From assembly GCA_023432305.1 (NCBI GenBank), contig JAEYUT010000201.1:1-15985 (forward strand): a stretch of DNA of 15,985 bases, given 5' to 3'. Shown in pieces: positions 1 to 7,653 of this stretch (the first letter of the stretch is position 1; each line of letters opens with the position of its first letter). Under the pieces are notes generated by a model, which was not told where the DNA came from, did not search any database, and worked only from the letters and a program-made list of their open reading frames with translations. Both the position numbers and the translations under genes were made by a program. The stretch comes from Actinomycetes bacterium (GTDB taxonomy: Bacteria; Actinomycetota; Actinomycetes; Actinomycetales; Microbacteriaceae).

Positions 1-175
1 ACGGGAACTCAAGCCCGAGCGCCTGCACGGCGAGTGACGGATCGGGGCACGTCGCAGCGCGCGCGATGCTCCGAAGTCCGGGAGCGCCGAGGGCGCGGAT
101 CACGACGAAGGCGAGGTGGTGAGCGAACTCGGGATCGAGGCGCGACAGCACGGTGCGGAAGAAGAGCGGATACAC
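1..175 (-). CDS. pyrD: Quinone-dependent dihydroorotate dehydrogenase, N-terminal part (cut by window edge)
   Basis: About 58 residues are visible, reading from a GTG at 175-173 to the left edge of the window. The opening V-Y-P-L-F-F-R-T-V-L-S-R-L-D-P-E-F-A-H-H-L-A, then an amphipathic helix and a conserved G-L-E-F-P near the edge, is the start of class 2 (membrane-associated) dihydroorotate dehydrogenases. These oxidise dihydroorotate to orotate in pyrimidine synthesis and pass electrons to quinone. The two N-terminal helices form the membrane-docking, quinone-access part. The FMN-binding barrel and catalytic Ser lie outside the window, so activity cannot be judged. The GTG start lies 20 nt after the nrdR stop, with a GGAGA about 13 nt upstream, which is a rather distant ribosome site. 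It probably shares a transcript with hisD and nrdR. Confidence 0.85.
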   Translation of the reverse strand, partial: MYPLFFRTVLSRLDPEFAHHLAFVVIRALGAPGLRSIARAATCPDPSLAVQALGLEFP

Positions 176-195
176 CCGGATGCCCGCGTCTCCGG

Positions 196-684
196 TCACA
201 GGACGTCGTCCGACGTCGTGGGGGCGTCTGCGGAGGCCTCGTGCTCCTCGCGGAGCGTCGTGATCGCGGACTCGAAGTCGTCGAGCGAGTCGAACGCCTG
301 GTAGACACTCGCGAAGCGGAGATACGCGACCTCGTCGAGCTCGCGCAGCGGCGGCAGGATCGCGAGGCCGATGTCGTTCGCGTCGATCTGCGCGACACCG
401 GTCGAGCGGATCGCCTCCTCGACGCGCTGCGCGAGCAGCGCGAGATCGGCGTCGCTCACCGGGCGACCCTGGCAGGCCTTGCGCACACCGGAGACGATCT
501 TCTCGCGGCTGAACGGCTCGACGATCCCGGAGCGCTTGATGACGTTGAGGCTCGCGGTCTCGGTGGTCGAGAAGCGCCGACCGCACTCGGGGCACTGACG
601 CCGACGGCGGATCGACAGCCCGTCATCGCTCGTCCGGGAATCGATCACACGGCTGTCGGGGTGGCGGCAGAATGGGCAGAACAT
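196..684 (-). CDS. nrdR: Transcriptional repressor NrdR
   Basis: This 162-residue protein has the normal NrdR length and layout. It starts M-F-C-P-F-C and has a four-cysteine zinc ribbon (C3, C6, C31, C34) with a basic stretch R26-R29. An ATP-cone domain follows at about residues 46-136 ([16 protein letters not shown] and [10 protein letters not shown]). NrdR senses the ATP/dATP balance through the cone and represses ribonucleotide reductase genes by binding paired NrdR boxes; this comes from family knowledge. The acidic tail after residue 140 is typical of actinobacterial members. The ATG at 684-682 has GGGAG 4 nt upstream. It lies 46 nt after hisD with no terminator between them and 20 nt before pyrD, so the three are probably co-transcribed. 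No ribonucleotide reductase gene is in the window, so its targets lie elsewhere. Confidence 0.96.
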   Translation of the reverse strand: MFCPFCRHPDSRVIDSRTSDDGLSIRRRRQCPECGRRFSTTETASLNVIKRSGIVEPFSREKIVSGVRKACQGRPVSDADLALLAQRVEEAIRSTGVAQIDANDIGLAILPPLRELDEVAYLRFASVYQAFDSLDDFESAITTLREEHEASADAPTTSDDVL

Positions 685-730
685 CGTGCTCCCAGGGTAC
701 CGCGCAGGGCGCCCGAGAGGCGGCGGCGTG

Positions 731-2041
731 TCAGTCCTGGGAGAAGCGCGCCATCACCGCATCGCCGTGGGCGGGCAGATCCTCGGCGTCGCTGAACGCA
801 CGGATGCGGTCGGCGACCTGCGACAGCGCTGCGCGGTCGTAGCGAACCACCTGCTGGGGGCGCAGGAACGTCATGGCGCTGAGCGCAGACGAGAACCTCG
901 CCTGGCCCGCCGTCGGCAGCACGTGGTTGGAGCCGGCGAGGTAGTCTCCGAGGCTCACGGGCGAGTGGGACCCGAGGAAGATCGCCCCTGCGTTGTGAAT
1001 GCGCGCAAGAGTGGCATCCGGATCGGCCGTGTGGATCTCCAGGTGCTCGGGCGCGAACGCGTCGACGAAGTCGGCAGCGGCCTCCTGGTCGTCCACGAGC
1101 ACGAGCGCCGACTGACGACCGGAGATCGCCGCCGTCACACGCTCGCTGTGGCGCGTCGTCGGAATGAGCCGCTCGAGCTCCTCGGCGACGCTCACGGCGA
1201 GCTGAGGCGCATCGGTCACGAGCACCGCGGCCGACAGCTCGTCGTGCTCGGCCTGGCTCACCAGGTCGGCGGCGATGAGGCGCGCATCGGCCTCCGCATC
1301 AGCGAGAACGAGGATGTCGGTGGGGCCGGCCTCCGCGTCGATGCCGACGACGCCGCGCACCAGGCGCTTCGCCGCGGCGACGTAGACGTTGCCGGGTCCT
1401 GTGATGACGTCGACCGGCTCGAGGCCGAGATCCGCGACACCGTACGCGAGCGCGCCGATCGCCCCCGCACCGCCCATCGCGTACACCTCGTCGACCCCGA
1501 GCAGGTGGGCGACCGCGAGGATCGTCGGGTGCACGGAACCGCCGAACGCCGGCTGCGGCGGGGAGACGAGGGCGAGCGATCCGACCCCAGCCGCCTGGGC
1601 CGGGACGACGTTCATGATGACGCTCGAGGGGTAGACGGCCTTGCCGCCGGGAACGTAGAAGCCCGCGCGGCGCACCGGCTGCCAGCGCTGCTGGATGGCG
1701 GCCCCCTCGGCGAGAGTCGTGGTCACCGCGGGAGGCACCTGTGCGGCGCTCGCGGCGCGCACGCGCGCGATCGACTCCTCGACGGCCGCGCGGACGACAG
1801 GGTCGAGCGCCTCGGCGGCCGACCCGAGCTCGTCAGCGCTCACGCGCAGCGATGCCGGGCGCACGCGGTCGAGCCGCTCGGCCTGCGCGAGCAGGGCCTC
1901 CGACCCGCCGTCGCGCGCCTCGGAGATGAGCTGGGCGGCGGTCTGGGCCGCCACACTCACGTCGACGACGGCGCGCGGCACGAGGTCGAGCAGCTCGGCT
2001 GCGCTGGGGCGGGTTCCACGGAGGTCGAGTGTCTGAATCAT
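731..2041 (-). CDS. hisD: Histidinol dehydrogenase
   Basis: This full-length 436-residue protein catalyses the last two steps of histidine biosynthesis, L-histidinol to L-histidine with two NAD+. Diagnostic motifs are R-A-G-F-Y-V-P-G-G (125-133), [11 protein letters not shown] (191-201), [13 protein letters not shown] (214-226) and F-A-P-E-H-L-E-I (329-336). By family comparison, the catalytic Glu-His pair is E332/H333. The zinc ligands are Q263 and H266 in S-Q-A-E-H, D366 in [11 protein letters not shown], and H425 near the C-terminus. All are present, so the enzyme should be active. The ATG at 2041-2039 has GGGGAGG very close upstream (2 nt from GGAGG). Other his genes are not in the window; hisD stands apart from them, upstream of nrdR. 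It is transcribed divergently from the flavin reductase gene. Confidence 0.97.
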   Translation of the reverse strand: MIQTLDLRGTRPSAAELLDLVPRAVVDVSVAAQTAAQLISEARDGGSEALLAQAERLDRVRPASLRVSADELGSAAEALDPVVRAAVEESIARVRAASAAQVPPAVTTTLAEGAAIQQRWQPVRRAGFYVPGGKAVYPSSVIMNVVPAQAAGVGSLALVSPPQPAFGGSVHPTILAVAHLLGVDEVYAMGGAGAIGALAYGVADLGLEPVDVITGPGNVYVAAAKRLVRGVVGIDAEAGPTDILVLADAEADARLIAADLVSQAEHDELSAAVLVTDAPQLAVSVAEELERLIPTTRHSERVTAAISGRQSALVLVDDQEAAADFVDAFAPEHLEIHTADPDATLARIHNAGAIFLGSHSPVSLGDYLAGSNHVLPTAGQARFSSALSAMTFLRPQQVVRYDRAALSQVADRIRAFSDAEDLPAHGDAVMARFSQD

Positions 2042-2101
2042 CGCCTCCCCATGCTACGTGGCTGGGAATGCCCCCCACCTCGACGAGGTTGAATAGTCAC
2101 G
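2042..2101. promoter_or_regulatory. Divergent hisD / flavin reductase promoter region with 13-bp palindrome
   Basis: This 60-nt spacer must hold at least part of the promoters for both outward-reading genes. A perfect palindrome ACCTCG-A-CGAGGT lies at 2077-2089 and could be an operator or simply a small hairpin. On the minus strand TATTCA (plus 2090-2095) resembles a -10 for hisD, with a leader of about 45 nt. On the plus strand the start codon at 2102 has only GAGG, about 14 nt away, as a possible Shine-Dalgarno, so this gene may be translated from a short or absent leader. No convincing -35 was found for either direction. The promoter assignment is inference; the palindrome is directly visible. 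Confidence 0.35.
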
Positions 2102-2620
2102 ATGAACACCGCCAGCAGTGACACCGCTCCCCAGATCGCCGACGGCCTCTCGGCCTTCAAGCTCGCCTTCCGCCGACTCGCCGCGGGCGTCTCGGTGGTG
2201 ACGGCGCGCGATGTCGACGGCACACCGGTGGGGTTCACGGCGACGTCGCTCGCATCCCTGGCTGCGGTTCCGCCGCTCGCCACATTCAACATGGCACGCA
2301 CGGCGTCGGCGTGGCCCGCCATCGAGAAGACGAGCCACGTCATCGTGCACATCATGGGAGCCTCGAACCGCGACGTCGCGGCGAAGATGGCCGCCGCGCA
2401 CGACGAGCGCTTTGTGGGCGAGCACTGGTCCCCCGGCCCGCTCGACCTGCCGCTCCTGAACGATGTTCCCGCGTGGATGCTCGGCCGCATCGTGGAGCGC
2501 TACCCGGTGCGCGACAACGCGGTCGTCGTCGTCGAGATCGAGGATGGCGGTCTCGGCACAGCCGACGAGGCGCTGCTCTACCACGAGCGCCAGTTCCTCA
2601 AGCTCGGCGAACCCGCGTAG
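2102..2620 (+). CDS. Flavin reductase family protein (FMN-binding split barrel)
   Basis: This 172-residue protein matches the flavin reductase-like domain family (HpaC/DIM6/NTAB type). Members bind FMN or FAD in a split beta-barrel and often use NAD(P)H to supply reduced flavin to a partner monooxygenase. Features seen are F-R-R-L-A-A-G-V-S-V-V-T-A (23-35), the flavin-phosphate segment G-F-T-A-T-S-L (44-50), the S-A-W region (69-71), and a C-terminal Y-H-E-R-Q-F that usually closes the barrel. No partner oxygenase gene lies in the window, so the substrate and physiological role are unknown. It is the only plus-strand gene, divergent from hisD and convergent with dnaE with only 12 nt between the stops. 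The ATG at 2102 lacks a strong ribosome site. The family call is firm; a specific reductase activity is not established. Confidence 0.88.
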   Translation: MNTASSDTAPQIADGLSAFKLAFRRLAAGVSVVTARDVDGTPVGFTATSLASLAAVPPLATFNMARTASAWPAIEKTSHVIVHIMGASNRDVAAKMAAAHDERFVGEHWSPGPLDLPLLNDVPAWMLGRIVERYPVRDNAVVVVEIEDGGLGTADEALLYHERQFLKLGEPA

Positions 2621-2632
2621 TTCGTCGCCGCG

Positions 2633-5600
2633 TCACACCACGCAGTTCGGGCCGAGGATGCCCTTCAGCTCTCCGTAGAGGTCCGCCGTCACCGATACGG
2701 GGTACGGGATCTCGAACAGGCGCGCGGTCTGCCCGCGCACGAGGCGCAGCCGAACCTCGTTGTCCCCGCGGTGACGGATGAGGATGTCGCTGAGGGCGGT
2801 GACCACCTCGGTGGTGGCACGCTGCTCGGGGATCTGGATGATGAGGGGGCCCGCGCCGAGGCTCGCCCCCGTGTCGGGGATGAACATGCTCGCCGCGTGC
2901 AGGCTGATGCCGTCGTCGCGGTGACTAACACGCGCCTTGACGACGGCGATCGAGTCCGGCTGGAGCCCCGGAGCGAACTCCTGATACGTCTTGCCCAGGA
3001 ACATGATGCTCACCTCTCCCCCGAAGTCCTCGAGGGTGACGAGCCCATAGGGGTTGCCGGAGGCGCGCGCGGTGCGGTGCTGCACGCTCGTGAGAAGGCC
3101 TGCGACGGTGACCGTGTCGCCGTCCTGGATCGTCTCGGAGGCGAGCAGGTCGGCGATGCCGATGCTCGCGTGCTTGGCCAGCAGCACCTCCATGCCCGCG
3201 AGCGGGTGGTCGGAGACGTAGAGCCCGAGCATGTCGCGCTCGAACGCGAGCTTCTCCTTCTTGCCCCACTCGGGTCGCTCCGGCACGTGGTCGGCCGCCT
3301 CCGGCTCGTCCCACAGGGAGTCGAAGTCGAAGCCGACCTGCCCGTTCGCCTCATTGCGCTTGACGCTCACCGCCGATTCGACGGCCTCCTCGTGGATCTC
3401 CACGAGCGCGCGACGCGTGTTGCCGAGCGAATCGAAGGCACCCGCCTTGATGAGCGATTCGATCGTGCGCTTGTTGAGCGCACCGAGCGGGACCTTCCGC
3501 AGGAAGTCGTGGAACGAGGTGAAGGCGCCCTTCTCCTCGCGCGCGGCGCGGATCTGGTCGACGACGCCGAAGCCGACGTTGCGCACGGCTCCCAGTCCGA
3601 AGCGGATGTCCTCGCCGACGGCGGCGAAGAATCCGATCGATTCGTTGACGTCGGGCGGCAGCACCTTGATGCCCATGCGACGGCATTCGTTCAGGTAGAG
3701 GGCGAGCTTGTCGCGCGCGTCGCCGACGCTCGTGAGGAGCGCCGCCATGTACTCGGCCGGGTAGTGCGCCTTGAGGTAGGCGGTCCAGTAGCTCAGCACG
3801 CCGTAGGCGGCCGAGTGCGCTTTGTTGAAGGCGTAGTCGGAGAACGGGAGCAGGATGTCCCAGAGCGCCTTGATGGCGGTGTCGGAGAATCCGCGCTCCC
3901 TCATGCCGCCCGAGAAGCCCTCGTACTGCTTGTCGAGCTCGGACTTCTTCTTCTTGCCCATCGCGCGGCGCAGGATGTCGGCCTGGCCGAGAGAGAACCC
4001 CGCCACCCGCTGGGCGATGGCCATCACCTGCTCCTGGTAGACGATGAGGCCGTAGGTGGTGTCGAGGATGTCCTTGAGCGGCTCCTCGAGCTCCGGGTGG
4101 ATCGGGACGATCTGCTGCTGCCCGTTCTTCCGCAGCGCATAGTCGGTGTGGGCGTTGGCGCCCATCGGCCCCGGACGGTAGAGCGCGAGAACCGCGGAGA
4201 TGTCCTCGAAGTTGTCGGGCTTCATGAGGCGCAGGAGGCCGCGCATGGGGCCGCCGTCGAGCTGGAAGACGCCGAGAGTGTCACCGCGCGCGAGCAGCTC
4301 GTACGCCGCGGGGTCGTCGAGCGTCAGCGCCTCGAGCACCGGACGGAATCCGCGGTTCGATTCGATGTTGTCGAGCGCGTCGTCGATGATCGTGAGGTTG
4401 CGCAGCCCCAGGAAGTCCATCTTGATGAGGCCGAGGGCCTCGGCCGCGGGATAGTCGAACTGGGTGACGATCTGCCCGTCCTGCTCCCGCTTCATGATCG
4501 GGATGATGTCGAGCAGCGGCTCGCTCGACATGATGACGCCGGCGGCGTGCACGCCCCACTGGCGCTTCAGCCCCTCGAGTCCGCGGGCCGTCTCGAAGAC
4601 GGTGCGGGCATCCGCGTCGGTGTCCAGGAGCGCGCGGAAATCGCCCGCTTCCTTGTAGCGGGGGTGATCGGGGTCGACGATCCCGCCGAGCGGGATGTCC
4701 TTGCCCATGATCGCGGGCGGCATCGCCTTGGTGAGCTTCTCACCCATCGAGAACGGGAAGCCGAGCACACGGCCCGAGTCCTTGAGCGCCTGCTTGGCCT
4801 TGATGGTGCCGTAGGTGACGATCTGCGCGACGCGCTCGGAGCCGTACTTGTCGGTCACGTACTTGATGACCTCGCCGCGACGACGTTCGTCGAAGTCGAC
4901 ATCGAAGTCCGGCATCGAGACGCGGTCGGGGTTGAGGAACCGCTCGAAGATGAGGCCGTGCTGCAGAGGGTCGAGGTCCGTGATGCCCATCGCGTAGGCG
5001 GCCATCGAACCGGCGCCCGAGCCGCGCCCCGGTCCCACGCGGATGCCGTTGCGCTTGGACCAGTTGATGAAGTCGGCGACGACGAGGAAGTACCCAGGGA
5101 ACCCCATCTGGGTGATGACCTGGGTCTCGTATTCCGCCTGCTTGCGCACGTTGTCGGGGATGCCGTGGGGGTAGCGCAGGTGGAGGCCCTTCTCGACCTC
5201 CTTGATGAACCACGTCTCCTCGGTCTCGCCATCGGGAACCGGGTAGCGAGGCATGTAGTTGGCGCTCGTGTTGAACTCGACGTCGCACCGCTCGGCGATG
5301 AGGAGGGTGTTGTCGCACGCCTCCGGGTGGTCGCGGAACAGGTCGCGCATCTGCGCAGGCGTCTTGAGGTAGAACTCCTGCGCGTCGAACTTGAACCGGT
5401 TGGGGTCGGCGAGGGTGGAGCCCGACTGCACGCACAGCAGGATCTCGTGCGCCGACGAGTCGTGCGCGTGCGTGTAGTGAAGGTCGTTGGTGGCGACGAG
5501 CGGAAGGTCGAGGTCCTTCGCGAGACGGATGAGATCCGTCATGACACGACGCTCGATGCCCAGCCCATGGTCCATGATCTCGGCGAAGAAGTTGTCCTTG

Positions 5601-6145
5601 CCGAAGATGTCGCGGAACTCTGCTGCGGCGTCGCGCGCCTGCTCGTACTGTCCGAGGCGCAGTCGCGTCTGCACCTCGCCGGAGGGGCAGCCGGTGGTCG
5701 CGATGATGCCCTTGCCGTAGGTCTGCAGCAGCTCGCGATCCATGCGCGGCTTGAAGTAGTACCCCTCGATGGAGGCGAGGCTGGACAGCCGGAACAGGTT
5801 GTGCATCCCGGCCGTGTTCTCGGCCCACATCGTCATGTGGGTGTAGGCACCCGATCCGGAGACGTCGTCCTCGCCGCCGTTCCCCCAGCGCACACGGGTC
5901 TTGTCGGTGCGGTGGGTGCCCGGGGTGAGGTACGCCTCGGTGCCGATGATGGGCTTGACGCCGGCGTTCTTCGCCTGCGACCAGAAGTCGAACGCGCCGA
6001 AGTTGTTGCCGTGGTCGGTGACAGCGATCGCCGGCATGCCCTGCTCGCCGACAGCCTTCATGAGGTCGGCCACACGGGCGGCACCGTCGAGCATGCTGTA
6101 TTCGCTGTGTACGTGCAGATGCACGAAGGAATCGCTGCTCGTCAC
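2633..6145 (-). CDS. dnaE: DNA polymerase III subunit alpha (replicative polymerase DnaE1)
   Basis: This 1170-residue protein has the usual DnaE1 length. An N-terminal PHP domain (about 5-270) carries a full set of metal-ligand positions: H11, H13, D20, H45, E70, H103, C153, D221 and H223. The polymerase palm has P-D-F-D-V-D-F-D with catalytic D415 and D417, preceded by the nucleotide-binding G-P-G-R-G-S-G-A-G-S (371-380). The third catalytic Asp is D577 in K-M-D-F-L-G. A probable beta-clamp motif Q-V-G-F-D-F sits at 936-941, followed by an OB-fold-like C-terminal part. The GTG start at 6145-6143 is chosen because GGAGAAGG lies directly upstream and it begins the conserved F-V-H-L-H-V-H. It begins 30 nt after the rluD-like gene and is probably transcribed with divIVA-lspA-rluD. 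It synthesises chromosomal DNA at the fork in the cytoplasm. Confidence 0.98.
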   Translation of the reverse strand: MTSSDSFVHLHVHSEYSMLDGAARVADLMKAVGEQGMPAIAVTDHGNNFGAFDFWSQAKNAGVKPIIGTEAYLTPGTHRTDKTRVRWGNGGEDDVSGSGAYTHMTMWAENTAGMHNLFRLSSLASIEGYYFKPRMDRELLQTYGKGIIATTGCPSGEVQTRLRLGQYEQARDAAAEFRDIFGKDNFFAEIMDHGLGIERRVMTDLIRLAKDLDLPLVATNDLHYTHAHDSSAHEILLCVQSGSTLADPNRFKFDAQEFYLKTPAQMRDLFRDHPEACDNTLLIAERCDVEFNTSANYMPRYPVPDGETEETWFIKEVEKGLHLRYPHGIPDNVRKQAEYETQVITQMGFPGYFLVVADFINWSKRNGIRVGPGRGSGAGSMAAYAMGITDLDPLQHGLIFERFLNPDRVSMPDFDVDFDERRRGEVIKYVTDKYGSERVAQIVTYGTIKAKQALKDSGRVLGFPFSMGEKLTKAMPPAIMGKDIPLGGIVDPDHPRYKEAGDFRALLDTDADARTVFETARGLEGLKRQWGVHAAGVIMSSEPLLDIIPIMKREQDGQIVTQFDYPAAEALGLIKMDFLGLRNLTIIDDALDNIESNRGFRPVLEALTLDDPAAYELLARGDTLGVFQLDGGPMRGLLRLMKPDNFEDISAVLALYRPGPMGANAHTDYALRKNGQQQIVPIHPELEEPLKDILDTTYGLIVYQEQVMAIAQRVAGFSLGQADILRRAMGKKKKSELDKQYEGFSGGMRERGFSDTAIKALWDILLPFSDYAFNKAHSAAYGVLSYWTAYLKAHYPAEYMAALLTSVGDARDKLALYLNECRRMGIKVLPPDVNESIGFFAAVGEDIRFGLGAVRNVGFGVVDQIRAAREEKGAFTSFHDFLRKVPLGALNKRTIESLIKAGAFDSLGNTRRALVEIHEEAVESAVSVKRNEANGQVGFDFDSLWDEPEAADHVPERPEWGKKEKLAFERDMLGLYVSDHPLAGMEVLLAKHASIGIADLLASETIQDGDTVTVAGLLTSVQHRTARASGNPYGLVTLEDFGGEVSIMFLGKTYQEFAPGLQPDSIAVVKARVSHRDDGISLHAASMFIPDTGASLGAGPLIIQIPEQRATTEVVTALSDILIRHRGDNEVRLRLVRGQTARLFEIPYPVSVTADLYGELKGILGPNCVV

Positions 6146-6146
6146 A

Positions 6147-6154
6147 CCTTCTCC
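6147..6154 (-). promoter_or_regulatory. Ribosome binding site of dnaE
   Basis: GGAGAAGG on the minus strand ends 1 nt before the GTG at 6145, which puts the core GGAGA about 4 nt away. It supports the GTG start of dnaE in the 30-nt spacer after the rluD-like gene. No promoter-like sequence was recognised in that spacer, so dnaE is expected to depend on upstream transcription or on a promoter inside rluD. Confidence 0.7.
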
Positions 6155-6175
6155 GTCGGGTCGTCGATCTCCAGA

Positions 6176-7093
6176 CTAATCGCCACGCAGGACATCGAGC
6201 GCGTGCTGGAGGTCCTCGGGGTACTCCGTCTCGAACTGCACGCACTCCCCCGTGCCCGGGTGGCGGAAGCCGAGCTTCACCGCGTGAAGCCACTGCCGCT
6301 CGAGGCCGAGGCGCGCCGAGAGCGACGGATCGGCGCCGTAGAGGCGGTCGCCGACGCACGGATGCCGCTGCGCCGCCATGTGCACGCGGATCTGGTGCGT
6401 GCGTCCCGTCTCGAGATGGATCTCGAGCAGGGTCGCCGCCCGCATCGCCTCGAGGGTGTCGTAGTGCGTGACGGAGTGCTTGCCATCGGCGGTGACCGCG
6501 AACTTCCAGCTCGAACCGGGGTGGCGTCCGATGGGTGCGTCGATGGTTCCCGAGAAGGGGTCCGGGTGCCCCTGTACGAGCGCGTGATAGATCTTGTCGA
6601 CCTCGCGGTCGTGGAACTGGCGCTTGAGCTCGCTGTAGGCCCGTTCGCTCTTCGCGACGACCATGAGTCCGCTCGTTCCGACATCGAGCCGGTGCACGAT
6701 GCCCTGGCGCTCGGCGGACCCCGACGTGGCGATCCGGTAGCCGGCTCCCGCAAGGGCGCCGAGCACGGTGGGGCCGTCCCAGCCGGTGGCCGGGTGCGCG
6801 GCGACGCCGACGGGCTTGTCGATCACGATGATGTCGTCATCGTCGTGCACGACGATGAACCCGGGGACGAGCTGCGGCACGATGGCGGGTTCGAGCTTGG
6901 GCATCCAATCGACCTCGAGCCACCCGGCACGCATGCGATCGGACTTGCCGAGCACCACGCCATCCAGGCGCGCCCCTCCCGCATCGACGACCTCCGCGGC
7001 GAACGTGCGGGAGAACCCGAGCAGACGTGCGACAGCCGCGTCGGCGCGCTCGCCGATGAGCCCGTCGGGAACCGGCATGCCCCGAGACTCCAC
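6176..7093 (-). CDS. rluD: RluA-family large-subunit rRNA pseudouridine synthase (RluD-like)
   Basis: This is a 305-residue pseudouridine synthase of the RluA/RluD family. An N-terminal S4-like RNA-binding region (about 10-60) is followed by the catalytic domain. The hallmark [13 protein letters not shown] contains the catalytic D137, and G-R-T-H-Q-I-R-V-H and G-D-R-L-Y-G motifs follow. The family isomerises specific uridines in 23S rRNA; the exact sites cannot be read from sequence, so the rluD name is by domain type. The GTG at 7093-7091 is preferred over an upstream extension and over an internal ATG at 7078, because AAGGAGG lies exactly 6 nt before it. The start is 1 nt after the lspA stop, suggesting coupled translation. 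Pairing with lspA is a widespread bacterial arrangement. Confidence 0.93.
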   Translation of the reverse strand: MESRGMPVPDGLIGERADAAVARLLGFSRTFAAEVVDAGGARLDGVVLGKSDRMRAGWLEVDWMPKLEPAIVPQLVPGFIVVHDDDDIIVIDKPVGVAAHPATGWDGPTVLGALAGAGYRIATSGSAERQGIVHRLDVGTSGLMVVAKSERAYSELKRQFHDREVDKIYHALVQGHPDPFSGTIDAPIGRHPGSSWKFAVTADGKHSVTHYDTLEAMRAATLLEIHLETGRTHQIRVHMAAQRHPCVGDRLYGADPSLSARLGLERQWLHAVKLGFRHPGTGECVQFETEYPEDLQHALDVLRGD

Positions 7094-7094
7094 G

Positions 7095-7637
7095 TCAGTC
7101 CTCCTTCTCGGTGCCGGGCTCCGCCGCCTGAGCGTTCGCATGGTGCGTTCCGTCGAGACGGACGCCGCGGATGGTCAGCAGCATGAAGAGCCCCATCGCG
7201 GTGCAGATGGCGATGTCGGCGACGTTGAAGATCGCCGGGAAGCCCCAGACCTGGATGAAGTCGACCACGTGCCCCTCACCGAAACCCGGTTCGCGGAGCA
7301 GCCGATCGGTGAGGTTGCCGAGCGCACCGCCCAGGAGCAGGCCGAAGACGACCGCCCATGCCACGGATCGGATCCGCCGGGCGAAGACCACGATGAAGAC
7401 GATCACGCCCACGGCGACCGCCGAGAGGATCCAGGTGAACCCGCTCGCGAGCGAGAACGCCGCTCCGGGGTTCTTCACCAGCGTGAACCGGAGCACCTCG
7501 CCGAGAACCGGGACGCTCTCGCGCACCTCCATCGACGAGAGGATCAGGATCTTCGACAGCTGGTCGAGACCGAGAGCGAAGACTGCGCACACCGCGAGCA
7601 CGACGAGGGCGCGCACGCTTACGCGCGCGCGCCCCAT
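7095..7637 (-). CDS. lspA: Lipoprotein signal peptidase (signal peptidase II)
   Basis: This is an integral membrane aspartyl protease that removes signal peptides from prolipoproteins after lipid attachment. With the ATG at 7637-7635 it has 180 residues and four predicted membrane segments (about 8-28, 65-86, 91-109, 136-157). Catalytic aspartates are D111 in G-N-L-T-D-R and D141 in F-N-V-A-D-I-A-I. The conserved [11 protein letters not shown] precedes segment 2. The start is uncertain: neither the ATG nor an in-frame TTG at 7667-7665 (which would overlap the divIVA end and give 190 residues) has a clear Shine-Dalgarno. I prefer the ATG because it is 16 nt after the divIVA stop and leaves a short basic leader before the first membrane helix. 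It is probably co-transcribed with divIVA and rluD. Confidence 0.95.
   Translation of the reverse strand: MGRARVSVRALVVLAVCAVFALGLDQLSKILILSSMEVRESVPVLGEVLRFTLVKNPGAAFSLASGFTWILSAVAVGVIVFIVVFARRIRSVAWAVVFGLLLGGALGNLTDRLLREPGFGEGHVVDFIQVWGFPAIFNVADIAICTAMGLFMLLTIRGVRLDGTHHANAQAAEPGTEKED
7100..7106 (-). promoter_or_regulatory. Ribosome binding site of the rluD-like gene
   Basis: AAGGAGG on the minus strand lies inside the last codons of lspA and is exactly 6 nt before GTG 7093. It is the strongest Shine-Dalgarno in the window and decides the start against both a longer frame beginning at 7141 and an internal ATG at 7078. Confidence 0.9.
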
Positions 7638-7653
7638 CGAAGTGCTCGTCGGC

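Noticed and set aside
9..398. Minus-strand open frame across the nrdR-pyrD junction
   Set aside because: It is out of frame with both genes and is Arg/Ser-rich. The pyrD N-terminus in the other frame is a clear family match.
686..2092. Plus-strand open frame opposite hisD
   Set aside because: Same antisense GC effect. The product is Arg-rich with no family resemblance, while hisD has all catalytic residues.
7094..7141. 16-codon upstream extension of the rluD-like gene
   Set aside because: It would overlap lspA and begins with an Arg-rich shadow. AAGGAGG correctly placed before GTG 7093 decides the start.
2771..7186. A very long plus-strand open frame (about 1470 codons) antisense to dnaE and the rluD-like gene
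   Set aside because: It is a mirror of high-GC third-position codon bias. The product is Arg/Val/Glu/Asp-rich without recognisable domains, and the minus-strand proteins in the same place are clearly real.
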